Assembly (NCBI RefSeq): GCF_002933335.1
Contig: NZ_PDKS01000002.1
Location: forward strand, 1 to 64,000
Length of the DNA stretch: 64,000 nucleotides
Origin: Candidatus Pantoea edessiphila
Lineage (GTDB): Bacteria; Pseudomonadota; Gammaproteobacteria; Enterobacterales; Enterobacteriaceae
Direction: 5' to 3'
In this document: positions 40,622 through 52,060 of the stretch, one piece after another
How positions within the stretch are numbered: position 1 is the first letter of the stretch
How the letters are laid out: every line of letters begins with the position of its first letter
Program-made: the position numbers and the translations under genes
The notes under the pieces: model-generated
Seen by the model: only the letters and a program-made list of their open reading frames with translations
The model's database searches: none
What the model was told of the DNA's origin: nothing

Positions 40622-43237
40622 TTAAATTAGTGAACCATGACAACGTTTGTATTTTTTACCTGAATTACATGGACATGGATCATTCCTTCCAATTTTATTT
40701 TTTAAATTTTTATTTAAAATATTGTTTTCTTTTTGTTCTATTGTTAACTTATTTAAAGAAATAATAACTTCGTGTTTTATATTTTCTAGCATTACAGTAA
40801 ACATTAGAAATGATTCTTGCTTATATTCTTGTTTTGGATCTTTTTGAGCATATCCTCTAAGATGAATCCCCTGACGCAAATAGTCCATCGCAGCTAAATG
40901 ATCCTTCCACATTGAATCAAGAGTGTGCAGCATTATTTTTTTTTCTGTATTGCGCATAACTATAGAACCTATACGATTTTCAGTTTTTTTATATTGTTCT
41001 ACTGCTTTATCATGGATATATTTAAACAAAATATCTTCTTGCATATTTATTTCTTTTTTTCTATTGAACCATTCTGAAAGGTTAATAGACAAGTTAAAAT
41101 CTACAATTAGAGTATTTTCCAAAACTGTAATATCCCAATTATCTTCGGGTTGAGCAACAATATAGTTTTTTACTACTTTTTCATAAACATCTCTGCGTAT
41201 GTTATTAATAGTTTCACTTATATCATTAACATCTAAAATATTACTACGCTGACTATAAAAAGCACATCTTTGTTCGTTTGTAACATCATCGTATTCAAGT
41301 AGTTGCTTGCGAATATCAAAATTACGATTTTCAACTTTACGCTGAGCATTTGCAATGGCTTTTGTTACCCAATGATGTTCAATAGCTTCTCCTTTTGTAA
41401 TTCCTAATTTACGCATAATATTAGTAATACGATCTGATGCAAAAATACGCATTAAAGTATCTTCCATAGACAAATAAAAACGTGAAGATCCAGCATCTCC
41501 TTGTCGACCAGAGCGACCACGCAATTGGTTATCTATACGCCTAGATTCATGACGCTCAGTACCTATAATATGTAATCCTCCAGATGATATCACTGCATCG
41601 TGAGATTTTTTCCAAGATGATTTGATGTTATCAATTTTACTTTTAGATAATTCTTTTATTTTAGCTATTTCTATTCTCCAATTGCCGCCTAATATAATAT
41701 CAGTTCCACGACCAGCCATATTAGTAGCTATAGTTACTGTACTTGGTTTACCAGCTTGTGCGACAATATCGGCTTCATGTGAATGGAATTTAGCATTAAG
41801 AACACTGTGTTTAATACCAACCTGTTTTAATTTATTGGATATTATTTCAGATTTTTCTATCGAAATAGTTCCAACTAGCACAGGCTGTCCTCGTTCTGTA
41901 CATTTGCGAATATCTTGGATTATAGAATCTATTTTTTCTTTTTCGCTCATATAAATTAGATCTGGAAAATCTTTTCTTATCATGGGACGATTGGTTGGAA
42001 TAACTACAGTATTTAATTGATATATAGAACTAAATTCAAAAGACTCTGTTTCAGCAGTACCCGTCATACCTGCTAATTTATCATAAATACGAAAATAATT
42101 TTGAAAAGTAATTGTTGCTAATGTGCGATTTTCGTTTTGTATTTTTACATTTTCTTTTGCTTCTATAGCTTGATGAATACCATCTGACCAACGACGACCT
42201 TGCATAATACGGCCAGTATGTTCATCAACAATTACTACTTCACCATTTTTTACAATATAATCAACATCCTTAAAAAATAATACTTTTGCGCGGAGAGCAA
42301 CATTAATATGATGCATCAATATTATGTTCATTGAAGAATAAAGTGATTCTCCGGATTTTAGAATATGATTATCAACTAATAATTTTTCTATTTTAGTTAA
42401 CCCTCGTTCCGATATGTGTACTTGGCGCATTTTCTCATCAACCCAAAAATCACCTTCACCTTGGAAATCTTCTGAATCTTCTTTATCTTGCTGTAACAAA
42501 TAAGGCACTATTTTATTAATTGTTATATATAAATCTGAACTATTTTCAGAAGGTCCTGAAATAATTAAAGGGGTACGTGCTTCATCAATTAAAATAGAAT
42601 CCACTTCATCTACTATTGCATAATGTAATTTTCTTTGTACCCTGTCTTCTGGGACAAGCGCCATATTATCACGAAGATAATCAAATCCGTATTCATTATT
42701 AGTGCCATATGTTATATCTGCTGCATAAGCTAATTTTTTGCTGTTTATACACATGCCCGGCAAATTTACACCTATAGTTAAGCCTAAAAACTCAAATAAT
42801 GGTCGATTATTTTCTGCATCTCGGCGAGCTAAATAATCATTTACAGTTACTATATGTACACCTTTTCCTGTCAAAGAGTTTAAATAAGCCGGTAGGGTTG
42901 CAGTTAATGTTTTACCTTCTCCTGTACGCATTTCAGCAATACAACGTTCGTTTAATACTAAACCTCCTATAAGCTGTACATCAAAATGGCGCATTCCAAA
43001 TATACGTTTGCTAGCTTCACGTACTGTTGCAAACGCTTCAGGAATTAAACTATCTAATTGTTCTCCTTGTTTTAATCTTTTACGAAAATCATTAGTTTTA
43101 TTTTTTAGCTGTTCTTCAGAAAGTATCTCAAAATCAGGTTCTAATTTATTAATTTTTTGTATTATTTGATTTAAATTACGAAGAACACGGTCATTGCTAC
43201 TAATAAAAAAATTAGTAAATAATTTTATTAAATTCAT
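40622..43237 (-). CDS. secA: Preprotein translocase ATPase SecA
   Basis: SecA drives protein export through SecYEG. Walker A ([11 protein letters not shown], near residue 102) and the DEAD-like [16 protein letters not shown] are intact. The preprotein cross-linking, helicase and scaffold domains follow. The C-terminal zinc-binding tail [14 protein letters not shown] is kept. The product is 871 residues against 901, shortened mainly in the C-terminal linker. The secM arrest gene that precedes secA in E. coli is not found. An A9 tract at 40944-40936 is in frame. Confidence 0.97.
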   Translation of the reverse strand: MNLIKLFTNFFISSNDRVLRNLNQIIQKINKLEPDFEILSEEQLKNKTNDFRKRLKQGEQLDSLIPEAFATVREASKRIFGMRHFDVQLIGGLVLNERCIAEMRTGEGKTLTATLPAYLNSLTGKGVHIVTVNDYLARRDAENNRPLFEFLGLTIGVNLPGMCINSKKLAYAADITYGTNNEYGFDYLRDNMALVPEDRVQRKLHYAIVDEVDSILIDEARTPLIISGPSENSSDLYITINKIVPYLLQQDKEDSEDFQGEGDFWVDEKMRQVHISERGLTKIEKLLVDNHILKSGESLYSSMNIILMHHINVALRAKVLFFKDVDYIVKNGEVVIVDEHTGRIMQGRRWSDGIHQAIEAKENVKIQNENRTLATITFQNYFRIYDKLAGMTGTAETESFEFSSIYQLNTVVIPTNRPMIRKDFPDLIYMSEKEKIDSIIQDIRKCTERGQPVLVGTISIEKSEIISNKLKQVGIKHSVLNAKFHSHEADIVAQAGKPSTVTIATNMAGRGTDIILGGNWRIEIAKIKELSKSKIDNIKSSWKKSHDAVISSGGLHIIGTERHESRRIDNQLRGRSGRQGDAGSSRFYLSMEDTLMRIFASDRITNIMRKLGITKGEAIEHHWVTKAIANAQRKVENRNFDIRKQLLEYDDVTNEQRCAFYSQRSNILDVNDISETINNIRRDVYEKVVKNYIVAQPEDNWDITVLENTLIVDFNLSINLSEWFNRKKEINMQEDILFKYIHDKAVEQYKKTENRIGSIVMRNTEKKIMLHTLDSMWKDHLAAMDYLRQGIHLRGYAQKDPKQEYKQESFLMFTVMLENIKHEVIISLNKLTIEQKENNILNKNLKNKIGRNDPCPCNSGKKYKRCHGSLI

Positions 43238-44039
43238 ATTTTTTTTCTCAAGTTTAATATAATAACATATGATGTGAATATAAATAATTATAAAATTTTA
43301 TCTAAGCACTAATTAATGATACTGTGCAACTATTCTTAGCATAACCGTATGATTATCGTAACTTTGCTTAATATCTTCCTCAAAAGAACAGATCTTTGTC
43401 ATGTCAATATCTACATTATATTCAAATAATTAAGTAGTATTTATTTGTTCATTGTGAATTATAAATATTAAATATAATAAACATAAATTTAATCAGATGA
43501 TATACAGTATATTATCTTAGTTGATATATATAAATATTGTATAATATTGCTAATTGCTAGAAAATGATTTAATATTTTGCTATGTGATTACAAATCATTT
43601 ATAATTATTTGTATTTTAATAGTAAAACACTTTCTACTTATAATGTATTTGCAATATGTTGTTTATAATATTAGAAATTCAAATAATTACTTAAACAAAT
43701 ATGCTATAACTAGAGACATGCAGTAACTTTTAAATTATATAATTATGATAAAATAACATTACTTTAATTCATAGATTATAAATCAATAATCTTTTATTTG
43801 TAATATTCACAAGAATTAAATTTAATTAATGTATTACGTAATAATACCTATTAACAATATCATTGATATATAAAATTATTATAATAATATATAATCAGAA
43901 TGCTATTTTATACCTAAATCAATTTAAACATATCTTAAGTAATTATTTTATTCTAATACTAGATATTTTATTAAAAATAATTAATCAATAAATTGTTGTA
44001 CATATCATAATAAAAAATATATACTTTAATAATCTATTT
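43238..44039. other. Gene-free spacer at the former lpxC-secM site
   Basis: About 800 bases between the secA start and the ftsZ stop, where E. coli has lpxC and secM. It is very AT-rich except for a patch near 43300-43420 that holds a 29-codon open frame. No LpxC motif or SecM arrest sequence was found. It must carry the secA promoter. Confidence 0.55.
43313..43402 (-). other. Unidentified 29-codon open frame in the secA leader region
   Basis: ATG at 43402 to TAA at 43313 encodes MTKICSFEEDIKQSYDNHT and ten further residues ending VAQYH. The patch is less AT-rich than its surroundings. It sits upstream of secA on the same strand, where secM would be. No Shine-Dalgarno, signal peptide or known motif is visible, and I do not recognise it. 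It could be a decayed gene remnant, a leader or chance. Confidence 0.2.
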
Positions 44040-45191
44040 CTAGTCAGATTGCTTACGTAAAAAAGCTGGTATATCTAAGTAATCTGGATCTTTATTTTTT
44101 TGCATTTGATTAAATAATTTCGAAGACTTTTGATCTTTTTGCATTAATGAAATTCCATTTTGCTGATATCTACAATCTATAACTGTTTGGTGGTTTAAAG
44201 GTTTGTTAGGTACTATCTTGATCTCTTGGGATTTATCACTACCTATACCAGTTGCAACTACAGTAACTCGCAATTCATCATTCATTTCAGAATCTAACGA
44301 AGTACCAATAACCACAGTTGCATTATCAGAAGCAAAAGAACGAATAGTATTACCAACTGTTTCGAATTCGTCTAAACGCAAATCAAATCCTGCAGTAATA
44401 TTCACTAATACTCCTCTAGCTCCGGATAAATCAATATCTTCTAATAATGGACTAGAAACAGCTATCTCTGCAGCATCTTCAGCACGATCTTCACCACAAG
44501 CTACACCTGAACCCATCATTGCATATCCCATCTCAGACATTACAGTACGCACATCAGCAAAATCAACATTAATTAGTCCTGGTCGAGTAATCAATTCTGC
44601 AATTCCTTGAACAGCACCTTTTAGTACATTGTTTGCCGCGCCAAACGCATCTAGTAAAGATATACCTCGACCTAATACTTTTAATAATTTGTCATTAGGT
44701 ATAATAATTAGAGAATCAACATATTTAGATAATTCTGCTATACCCTTTTCTGCAAAAGCCATACGTTTCTTACCTTCAAAATTAAATGGCTTAGTTACAA
44801 CTGCCACTGTCAAAATTCCCAAATCTTTTGCTAATTCAGTTACAACAGGAGCTGCTCCTGTACCAGTGCCACCACCCATGCCTGCTGTGATGAATATCAT
44901 ATCAGCGCCTTCTAATGCAGAACGAAGAGATTCGCGATCTTCTTCAGCAGCATTGCGACCTATTTCTGGATTTGCTCCCGCTCCTAATCCTTTGGTAATT
45001 TTGTTGCCAATTTGTATAGTTCTACCTACTGCTGTTTTACGTAAAGCTTGTAAATCAGTATTTACGATAAAAAATTCCACTCCTTCAATACGCTCACGTA
45101 CCATATGTTCTACAGCATTACCTCCTCCTCCACCAACTCCTATAACTTTAATTACTGCCTCATTATTTAATTCAATAGATTCTGACATCAT
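44040..45191 (-). CDS. ftsZ: Cell division GTPase FtsZ
   Basis: FtsZ forms the cytokinetic ring. The tubulin signature [10 protein letters not shown] is at residues 106-115. The GTPase and C-terminal domains are complete, and the last 16 residues ([16 protein letters not shown]) preserve the conserved peptide that binds FtsA, ZipA and ZapD. The product is 383 residues, as in E. coli. A strong AGGAG precedes the start, where two ATG codons are adjacent. Upstream ftsQ and ftsA are absent. Confidence 0.98.
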   Translation of the reverse strand: MMSESIELNNEAVIKVIGVGGGGGNAVEHMVRERIEGVEFFIVNTDLQALRKTAVGRTIQIGNKITKGLGAGANPEIGRNAAEEDRESLRSALEGADMIFITAGMGGGTGTGAAPVVTELAKDLGILTVAVVTKPFNFEGKKRMAFAEKGIAELSKYVDSLIIIPNDKLLKVLGRGISLLDAFGAANNVLKGAVQGIAELITRPGLINVDFADVRTVMSEMGYAMMGSGVACGEDRAEDAAEIAVSSPLLEDIDLSGARGVLVNITAGFDLRLDEFETVGNTIRSFASDNATVVIGTSLDSEMNDELRVTVVATGIGSDKSQEIKIVPNKPLNHQTVIDCRYQQNGISLMQKDQKSSKLFNQMQKNKDPDYLDIPAFLRKQSD

Positions 45192-45895
45192 ATTCTCCTT
45201 GATGTGCTATATATTTAAAATATCATTTACTTTATAAGTATTTTTGTACCTAAATTATTTAACAATAATTTATATTATTAATTAATATAAAATTTATATA
45301 ACCAAAATAACAGTTATATAATTGAATAATAACTCTTATATTCTAAATACGTTTTATATATAGAATATTAACACTTCAATTATAGATATAACTTTATTTA
45401 ATAAAAATTATATGATTAAACTAATAATGGGATAACCATCTAAATTAACAGATTGGTCTCTTTAATTACAATAAAACATGAGTAATTAAAATCACTCAAT
45501 AGAACAAAAAGAAAACAATATTTTAAATTATAATAATATTAAGATATATAATTAATTCTTTTGAACTGCAAGCAATAATTAATTTTACCGGCTATTATTT
45601 TATAAATAATAATCATATGATATTTACAATATTTTATAAACATAACAATAATTTAATTAAGATTATAAGTTTTAATTTTCATAAACATTAAAAAATATTT
45701 TTTTGATTATAGCTCATTTTTATATTATAGATAAAAATTTTTATTAAAAATAAAATTATTTTTAATTGATATAAAAATATGCAAATTGAGTTAAAATATT
45801 AAATCAAAAATCAAAATAATAATGACATCGTGCAAGAAATAATATAATTAAATATAATTTATATGATATGCTCTCGTTGAGATGATTTTCGTATT
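45192..45895. other. Gene-free spacer at the former ftsQ-ftsA site
   Basis: About 700 AT-rich bases between ddlB and ftsZ. E. coli has ftsQ and ftsA here, with promoters that feed ftsZ. No FtsQ or FtsA fragment was recognised on either strand. The interval must now supply the ftsZ promoter, but none is clear. Confidence 0.55.
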
Positions 45896-46846
45896 TTATG
45901 TTTTTCTAAAATTATTTTTATTTATTGATAATTCTAATATGTTGATAATTAACTTTGAAAAAGGAATTCCGGCTTTTTCAGCTGCTAAAGGGAATAAACT
46001 ATGAGCAGTCATTCCAGGAGAAGTATTAACCTCTAGTAGATAAAATTCTCCTTCATTATTTGTCATAACATCGATGCGACCATAACTTGTGCATCCTAAA
46101 GAATTCCAAGCAGATGATGCTAATTTTTTTAATTTTAATTCTTGCTGAATGCTTAAATTATTTGAAAAATGATATTTAGTGTTGTCAGATAAATACTTAG
46201 CTTGATAATTGTAAAATTTATTATTAGTTGTTATTTTTATAATTGGTAGTATTTGATTTCCCAAAATACATATAGTATATTCTTCGCCATTCAGAAATTG
46301 TTCTATAATAATATCTTGATCATAATGTAATGCTTTTTTCAGGGCTTTTGGTAGTTCACTCATTGTGTTTACTTTACTAATACCTATGCTAGATCCTTCG
46401 CGATTTGGTTTCACAAATAAAGGCAACCCTAACATGGAAATAGAATGTTTAGTATTTTTATCTAAACCTTGCATGATTTGATTATATGTAAGCCATATAA
46501 AATTGCTAGATTGCAATCCATATCCTTTCCATAACAATTTTGTTCTAATTTTATCTATGGCAATAGATGATGCCATGACTCCACTTCCAGTATACGGTAA
46601 ATTTAATACATCTAAAACCGCTTGTATTTTTCCGTCTTCACCACCTCTGCCATGCAAAGAAATAAATACTTTATCAAAGTTATATTTTTTAATATTTAAT
46701 ATAGATTGATACTTTGTATCAAATGCATAAGCATTAATATTTTCTTTATAAAGCCCAGATAAAACTGCATGTCCTGACATCAAAGAAATATTACGTTCTG
46801 ATGAGATACCACCCATTACTACTGCTATTTTATTATTTTTTCTCAT
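45896..46846 (-). CDS. ddlB: D-alanine--D-alanine ligase B
   Basis: DdlB makes the D-Ala-D-Ala dipeptide for MurF. The ATP-grasp elements LHGRGGEDGKIQAVL, KPNREGSSIGI and LLEVNTSPGMTAHSLFP are intact. The product is 316 residues (E. coli 306). It follows murC with a nine-base gap, as in other dcw clusters. Confidence 0.96.
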   Translation of the reverse strand: MRKNNKIAVVMGGISSERNISLMSGHAVLSGLYKENINAYAFDTKYQSILNIKKYNFDKVFISLHGRGGEDGKIQAVLDVLNLPYTGSGVMASSIAIDKIRTKLLWKGYGLQSSNFIWLTYNQIMQGLDKNTKHSISMLGLPLFVKPNREGSSIGISKVNTMSELPKALKKALHYDQDIIIEQFLNGEEYTICILGNQILPIIKITTNNKFYNYQAKYLSDNTKYHFSNNLSIQQELKLKKLASSAWNSLGCTSYGRIDVMTNNEGEFYLLEVNTSPGMTAHSLFPLAAEKAGIPFSKLIINILELSINKNNFRKT

Positions 46847-46855
46847 AATATTGTA

Positions 46856-48307
46856 TTATATTGTTTTTAATTTAGAATATGCAAGATTAATTGCAATCTG
46901 CCCAATATTTCCAGCTCCTTGAGTTAAAACCACATCATTACCAGATATATATTTTGCTAAAACATCTAATATAAATTCAGGTTTTTTAATTAAAGTAGGA
47001 TTTAATTTACCTATTTTCTGAATAGCATTACATAAAGCATTACTATCAGCTCCTGTGATTTTTTGCTCTCCGGCAGCATATACATCTAATATAAATAGTA
47101 TATCAGCTTTAGATAGTACATTTGCAAAACTATTCAACATATCGCGAGTACGAGTATAACGATGAGGCTGAAAAATCATTAATAATTTTCTAGAAGGCCA
47201 ACCTAATCTTATAGCCCGAATAGTTGCTTCAATTTCTGTAGGGTGATGGCCATAATCATCTATTAATATAGTATTTCCGATATTTCCATCTAGAGATTTT
47301 GTAGGAAATTTGCCCAAAAAATCAAATCTTCTCTTAGTACCTTTAAAATATTTCAGACCATTAATTATTGATTTTTCACTAACTCCTTCATTATAAGATA
47401 CGGCTATTGCAGCTACAGCATTCAAAGCATTATGTCGTCCAGGAGCATTAAGACTTATTTTTAAACATATATGATCTTTTATGGTTAATCTAAAATAGCT
47501 TTTCATGCCAGATTGCACATAATTTTCAATTCTTAAATCAGCATGTTTGCTAAAACCGTAAGTAGTTATTGAGCGATTTATTTGAGGAATTAAGTCACGT
47601 ATAACTGTATCATCTAAACATACAACTGTATATCCATAAAAAGGCACATTATGTAGAAAATCAATAAAAGCTTGTTTTAACTTTTCAAGTTTACCCTGAT
47701 AAGTATCCATATGATCGTATTCAATATTTGTTACTACAGCTACTATTGGTTTCAAATATAAAAATGATGCGTCGCTTTCATCTGCTTCAGCAATAAAGTA
47801 ATTACTATTTCCTGAATTTGCTTGAATAATTCCTGTTTTTGCTATGCAACCATTAACAAATGAAGGATCTAAACCACTTTCTATATATATACTTGCTAAC
47901 ATAGCAGTAGTAGTGGTTTTACCGTGTGTTCCTGCAATAGCAATACCATAACAAACACGCATTAATTCTGCTAACATTTCACCACGGCTTATTATGGGAA
48001 TATTTTGTTTCCTTGCATAAATTAATTCTGGATTATTATTAGAGATAGCACTAGAAATGACAACTACATTGGCGTAATTTATGTTTTTATAATCATGATT
48101 AAAATAAATTTTTGCTCCTAATGTAGATAAATATTCAGTTATTAAATTAGGCATTATATCAGAACCAGTTATATAATATCCTTCATTAATTAATATTTTC
48201 GCAATACCTCCCATCCCATAACCACCAATACCTATGAAATGTATATGATTATTACGCTGAATTTTTGTTTTGATAAAGTTAAATTTTATTAATTTTTTTT
48301 TATTCAT
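46856..48307 (-). CDS. murC: UDP-N-acetylmuramate--L-alanine ligase
   Basis: MurC adds the first amino acid of the peptidoglycan stem. The N-terminal GIGGYGMGGIA Rossmann loop and the Mur ligase ATP-binding GTHGKTTTTAM are present, with the ILIDDYGHHPTEI motif in the C-terminal domain. The product is 483 residues (E. coli 491). Confidence 0.97.
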   Translation of the reverse strand: MNKKKLIKFNFIKTKIQRNNHIHFIGIGGYGMGGIAKILINEGYYITGSDIMPNLITEYLSTLGAKIYFNHDYKNINYANVVVISSAISNNNPELIYARKQNIPIISRGEMLAELMRVCYGIAIAGTHGKTTTTAMLASIYIESGLDPSFVNGCIAKTGIIQANSGNSNYFIAEADESDASFLYLKPIVAVVTNIEYDHMDTYQGKLEKLKQAFIDFLHNVPFYGYTVVCLDDTVIRDLIPQINRSITTYGFSKHADLRIENYVQSGMKSYFRLTIKDHICLKISLNAPGRHNALNAVAAIAVSYNEGVSEKSIINGLKYFKGTKRRFDFLGKFPTKSLDGNIGNTILIDDYGHHPTEIEATIRAIRLGWPSRKLLMIFQPHRYTRTRDMLNSFANVLSKADILFILDVYAAGEQKITGADSNALCNAIQKIGKLNPTLIKKPEFILDVLAKYISGNDVVLTQGAGNIGQIAINLAYSKLKTI

Positions 48308-48360
48308 TACTTTAAGTGGTTTTCTTGTAATTATTACTATAATTGCATGAATATAATCAT

Positions 48361-49431
48361 TTAATTTTTATTTTTAGATAAACTAACTATTTCTTGAGCA
48401 ATCAGTTTAGTTGCATCATATTTTGCTAATTTTCTAGCATTTTGTGCCATTTCAAGTAGTTGTGATCTATCCCAGCTAACAATTGTTTTTACTATATCGT
48501 CGGTTATGGTTTTTTCATCTGGTTCAAATATTTTAGCAGCACCTACTTTAGCAAGATTTAAAGCGTTTAAATATTGATGACGATCTTTATGATGGAATGG
48601 TATAAAAATAGCTGCTAATCCCACAGCAGATACTTCACTGACTGTCAGTGCTCCTGATCTACAAATTATTAAATCTGCCCAAGAATAAGCAGAATAAATA
48701 TCATCAATAAATTCAGTTACAATATGTTGCTGTTGGCCTAAATATATATAACTATCAATTATCTTTTTTTTATCTTGTTTTCCAGTTTGATGCCATATGA
48801 TAATATCTTTACCTAAACAAGATGCAATATTTATCAAAATATTATTAATAATATTAGCACCCTGACTTCCACCTATAGCTAAAATCCTTATAGGACCCCT
48901 TCGACCTGTAAAACGTTCTTTTGGTATAGGTACTTTTAATATATCTTTTCTTATGGGATTGCCAACTAAATAAGCTCCAGGAAAAGCACCAGGAAATCCC
49001 TGCAATACTTTCGTGGCTATTTTAGCTAAATATTTATTAGCTAAACCAGCAATACTATTTTGTTCATGTAATACTAATGGAATGTCATAACTCCAAGCTG
49101 CTAGAGCACCAGGACCTGAAACATAACCTCCTGTGCCTAAAACTATATCTGGTTGATAAGATTTTATTATTTTTCTTGATTTAATAAAGGCATTAAAGAT
49201 AGATATTGGATATAATAACTGAGTTATAATATTTTGTCCTCGTAATCCATGTATCTTAATAAAATGAATTTTGATTCCATATTGAGGCACTATTTTACTT
49301 TCCATATTGGTACGCGTTCCTAACCAACATACATTCCACCTTAGTTTTTCGATCATATAGTGAGCAACAGCTAAACCTGGAAAAATATGACCACCAGTAC
49401 CTCCTCCTATAATCATTAATCTTTTATTCAT
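48361..49431 (-). CDS. murG: UDP-N-acetylglucosamine--lipid I transferase MurG
   Basis: MurG converts lipid I to lipid II on the inner face of the membrane. The N-terminal GGGTGGHIFPGLAVA is the family signature, and GGSQGANIIN and the donor-site region CRSGALTVSE are intact. The product is 356 residues (E. coli 355). The 207-base gap upstream, towards murD, is the former ftsW site. Confidence 0.97.
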   Translation of the reverse strand: MNKRLMIIGGGTGGHIFPGLAVAHYMIEKLRWNVCWLGTRTNMESKIVPQYGIKIHFIKIHGLRGQNIITQLLYPISIFNAFIKSRKIIKSYQPDIVLGTGGYVSGPGALAAWSYDIPLVLHEQNSIAGLANKYLAKIATKVLQGFPGAFPGAYLVGNPIRKDILKVPIPKERFTGRRGPIRILAIGGSQGANIINNILINIASCLGKDIIIWHQTGKQDKKKIIDSYIYLGQQQHIVTEFIDDIYSAYSWADLIICRSGALTVSEVSAVGLAAIFIPFHHKDRHQYLNALNLAKVGAAKIFEPDEKTITDDIVKTIVSWDRSQLLEMAQNARKLAKYDATKLIAQEIVSLSKNKN

Positions 49432-49638
49432 TTATCACCTCATTACCATATTCCTAAAATAATATATCTTTAAATGAATTGTATAGAGTATACTTAACAT
49501 TATATATTATGTAACACCATATTAAATATATGTAACACTCATATTAAATATAAATATTATTATAATAGCTCGTCAAACTAATTAACTACTGTTAAACTAA
49601 TTGACTACGTTATTTTAAACAGGTTCATATTAAGCAAT

Positions 49639-50970
49639 TTAATAATTTATGATTTGTTTTACTAGTTTAATGAAAGTATTTCCTCGATGTTCAAAATTTC
49701 GAAATTGATCAAAACTTGCGCATGCTGGTGATAAAAGTACTGTATCATGAGGTCTAACTAAAAAAGCAATTTGTTTTATTGCTTCTTGCATGGTTTCAGT
49801 AAATGTTGAATTTTCAGGACACAAAGCAGCTATCTTATTACCATCTTGTCCAAAGCAAAAAACTTTGATTTTTCTATTTATAATAGAATTTATTAATAAG
49901 GAAAAATCAGCACCTTTACTGTCTCCTCCTAATAATAACCATAATGTACCTTGTAAAGGCATTATACTGCATAATGCAGATAAGGTGCTGTTAACATTAG
50001 TTGCTTTTGAATCATTAATCCATCTTATTTCTTTATGTTCGCATATTAATTGAAAGCGATGTTTTAGTCCTATAAATGAAGACAATGTTGACAAATTGGA
50101 TCCATATGGTAATTTTAACGCTTCAGCTAAAGCTAAAGCTGATATGGCGTTGATATGATTATGTTTACCAATGATGTTCATTTCGTCTGTATTAAAATTT
50201 TGATTATAATGGATACTTTTTATCCAAACTTTGCCATCTTTATTAAAAAGATAGTAATCACCATGGTGAATACCAAAACTAATATATTTTTGATTTTGCT
50301 TAAAAACCGGGAAAGTTGATTTATCGTCTTGGTTAATCACACAAATCATCGCCTTTTGATATATGCGGATTTTTGCAGCTCGATATTGATTGATACCTAA
50401 TGGATATCGATTTAAGTGATCTTCAGATATATTGAGCACTGTAGCAATATTAGCTTTTAAACTGATAGTAGTTTCTAATTGAAAACTAGATAATTCTAAA
50501 ATATATAATTGTTGCAAAGGTTTTTTTAATAAGCTAAGTGCAGGGACTCCAATATTACCACCTAAAACTACTTTGTAACCCGCTGCTTTTGCCATTTCTT
50601 TTATTAAAGTAGCAACAGTACTTTTACCATTAGATCCAGTAATTGCTATTATAGGAGCATTCAATTCACGACAAAATAATTCTATATCACCAACAATATC
50701 GATTCCTTTTTTAGCTGCTTCTTGCAATTCTGGATTATATATACTTATACCAGGACTCACAACGATTAAATCAGCTTTTAACAAATTATTAATATCAAAA
50801 CCACCAAAATAGCATTTAACATATTTAGGAATCTTTTTTATCATAGGGGGTAATAAACGAGTATCCATTAAAATAGGATTAACACCTTTAGTTAAAAAAA
50901 AATCTACACATGATAATCCCGTTATACCTGCTCCAATAATAACAACTTTTTTATCAGTATATTTAAACAT
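49639..50970 (-). CDS. murD: UDP-N-acetylmuramoyl-L-alanine--D-glutamate ligase
   Basis: MurD adds D-glutamate to the stem peptide. The start at 50970 (MFKYTDKKVVIIGAGITGLS) is two bases after the mraY stop and aligns with E. coli; an ATG at 51030 lies inside mraY and is unlikely. The ATP-binding GSNGKSTVATL and the WINDSKATNVNST segment are present. The product is 443 residues (E. coli 438). Confidence 0.96.
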   Translation of the reverse strand: MFKYTDKKVVIIGAGITGLSCVDFFLTKGVNPILMDTRLLPPMIKKIPKYVKCYFGGFDINNLLKADLIVVSPGISIYNPELQEAAKKGIDIVGDIELFCRELNAPIIAITGSNGKSTVATLIKEMAKAAGYKVVLGGNIGVPALSLLKKPLQQLYILELSSFQLETTISLKANIATVLNISEDHLNRYPLGINQYRAAKIRIYQKAMICVINQDDKSTFPVFKQNQKYISFGIHHGDYYLFNKDGKVWIKSIHYNQNFNTDEMNIIGKHNHINAISALALAEALKLPYGSNLSTLSSFIGLKHRFQLICEHKEIRWINDSKATNVNSTLSALCSIMPLQGTLWLLLGGDSKGADFSLLINSIINRKIKVFCFGQDGNKIAALCPENSTFTETMQEAIKQIAFLVRPHDTVLLSPACASFDQFRNFEHRGNTFIKLVKQIINY

Positions 50971-50972
50971 AA

Positions 50973-52052
50973 TTAACGAATCTTTAATGTAATCAATCCT
51001 AATAAAACAAATATAAAAGAAACAATCCAAAAAAATAAAATAATACGAGGTTCAGACCATCCTTTTAGTTCATAATGATGATGAATAGGTGCCATTAGAA
51101 AAATTCTACGACCTAATAATTTAAATGAACTTACTTGTAATATAACTGAACAAGCTTCAATTACAAATATTCCCCCCATAATAAATAATAATAATTCTTG
51201 TCGCAACAATACAGCAATTGTGCCTAATGCTCCACCGAGTGCTAATGAACCAACATCACCCATAAAAATTCTTGCAGGATAAATATTGAAGTATAAAAAA
51301 CCAATTCCTGAACCTATAATAGAAACACAAAAAACTATTAACTCTTTAGCATAGCTTATATAAGGTATATGCAAATATGCAGAAAAAGTTATACTACTAG
51401 TTAACCAAGATACTATACTTAATCCAATGGCTACAAATATGATAGGAACAATAGCTAATCCATCTAAACCATCAGTTAAGTTAACTGCATTTCCAGTTCC
51501 TACTATAACAAAATATGACAGTATGACATATAATATCCCTAGATGAGGCATAAAATCTTTTAAAAATGGTATTACCAACTGTGTTGAAATAGTATTGCTT
51601 CCAAAAAAATATAGCAATGATATAATAATAGAAATAATAGACATCCATAAGTATTTCCATCTAGCTATCAAACCCGATGAACTTCTATAAATTACTTTGC
51701 GATAGTCATCTATAAAACCAATTATACCAAATCCAACAAAAACAGTTATTAAATACCATATATAAACATTAGATAAACGTGACCATATTAACGTTGAAAT
51801 TAAAACTGATACAATTATTATTATCCCACCCATTGTAGGTGTACTATGCTTTCTAAGATGAGATTTGGGACCATCATTACGTACGACTTGATTTATTTGT
51901 AATTTTTTCAACCAATAGATAAAGTAAGATCCAATATGCATTGATATATATAAAGAGGTCAAAAAACTACTAATAACACGAAAATATAAATGTGAAAATA
52001 CATTAAAACCAGAATAAAAATTAGTTAAATAATCAATTAGAAAAACAAGCAT
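50973..52052 (-). CDS. mraY: Phospho-N-acetylmuramoyl-pentapeptide transferase
   Basis: MraY makes lipid I from the UDP-MurNAc-pentapeptide and undecaprenyl phosphate. It is a polytopic membrane protein of 359 residues (E. coli 360) with ten predicted spans. Active-site segments [21 protein letters not shown] and the C-terminal [13 protein letters not shown] are intact. It lies eight bases after murF. Confidence 0.97.
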   Translation of the reverse strand: MLVFLIDYLTNFYSGFNVFSHLYFRVISSFLTSLYISMHIGSYFIYWLKKLQINQVVRNDGPKSHLRKHSTPTMGGIIIIVSVLISTLIWSRLSNVYIWYLITVFVGFGIIGFIDDYRKVIYRSSSGLIARWKYLWMSIISIIISLLYFFGSNTISTQLVIPFLKDFMPHLGILYVILSYFVIVGTGNAVNLTDGLDGLAIVPIIFVAIGLSIVSWLTSSITFSAYLHIPYISYAKELIVFCVSIIGSGIGFLYFNIYPARIFMGDVGSLALGGALGTIAVLLRQELLLFIMGGIFVIEACSVILQVSSFKLLGRRIFLMAPIHHHYELKGWSEPRIILFFWIVSFIFVLLGLITLKIR

Positions 52053-52060
52053 AGTTTTCC

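Noticed and set aside
44203-45237. Long plus-strand open frames opposite ftsZ
   Set aside because: They are antisense shadows of the ftsZ coding sequence, with no homology or ribosome binding site.
45192-45895. A possible decayed ftsA or ftsQ pseudogene
   Set aside because: No conserved block of either protein could be read in any frame; the DNA is too degraded to support the call.
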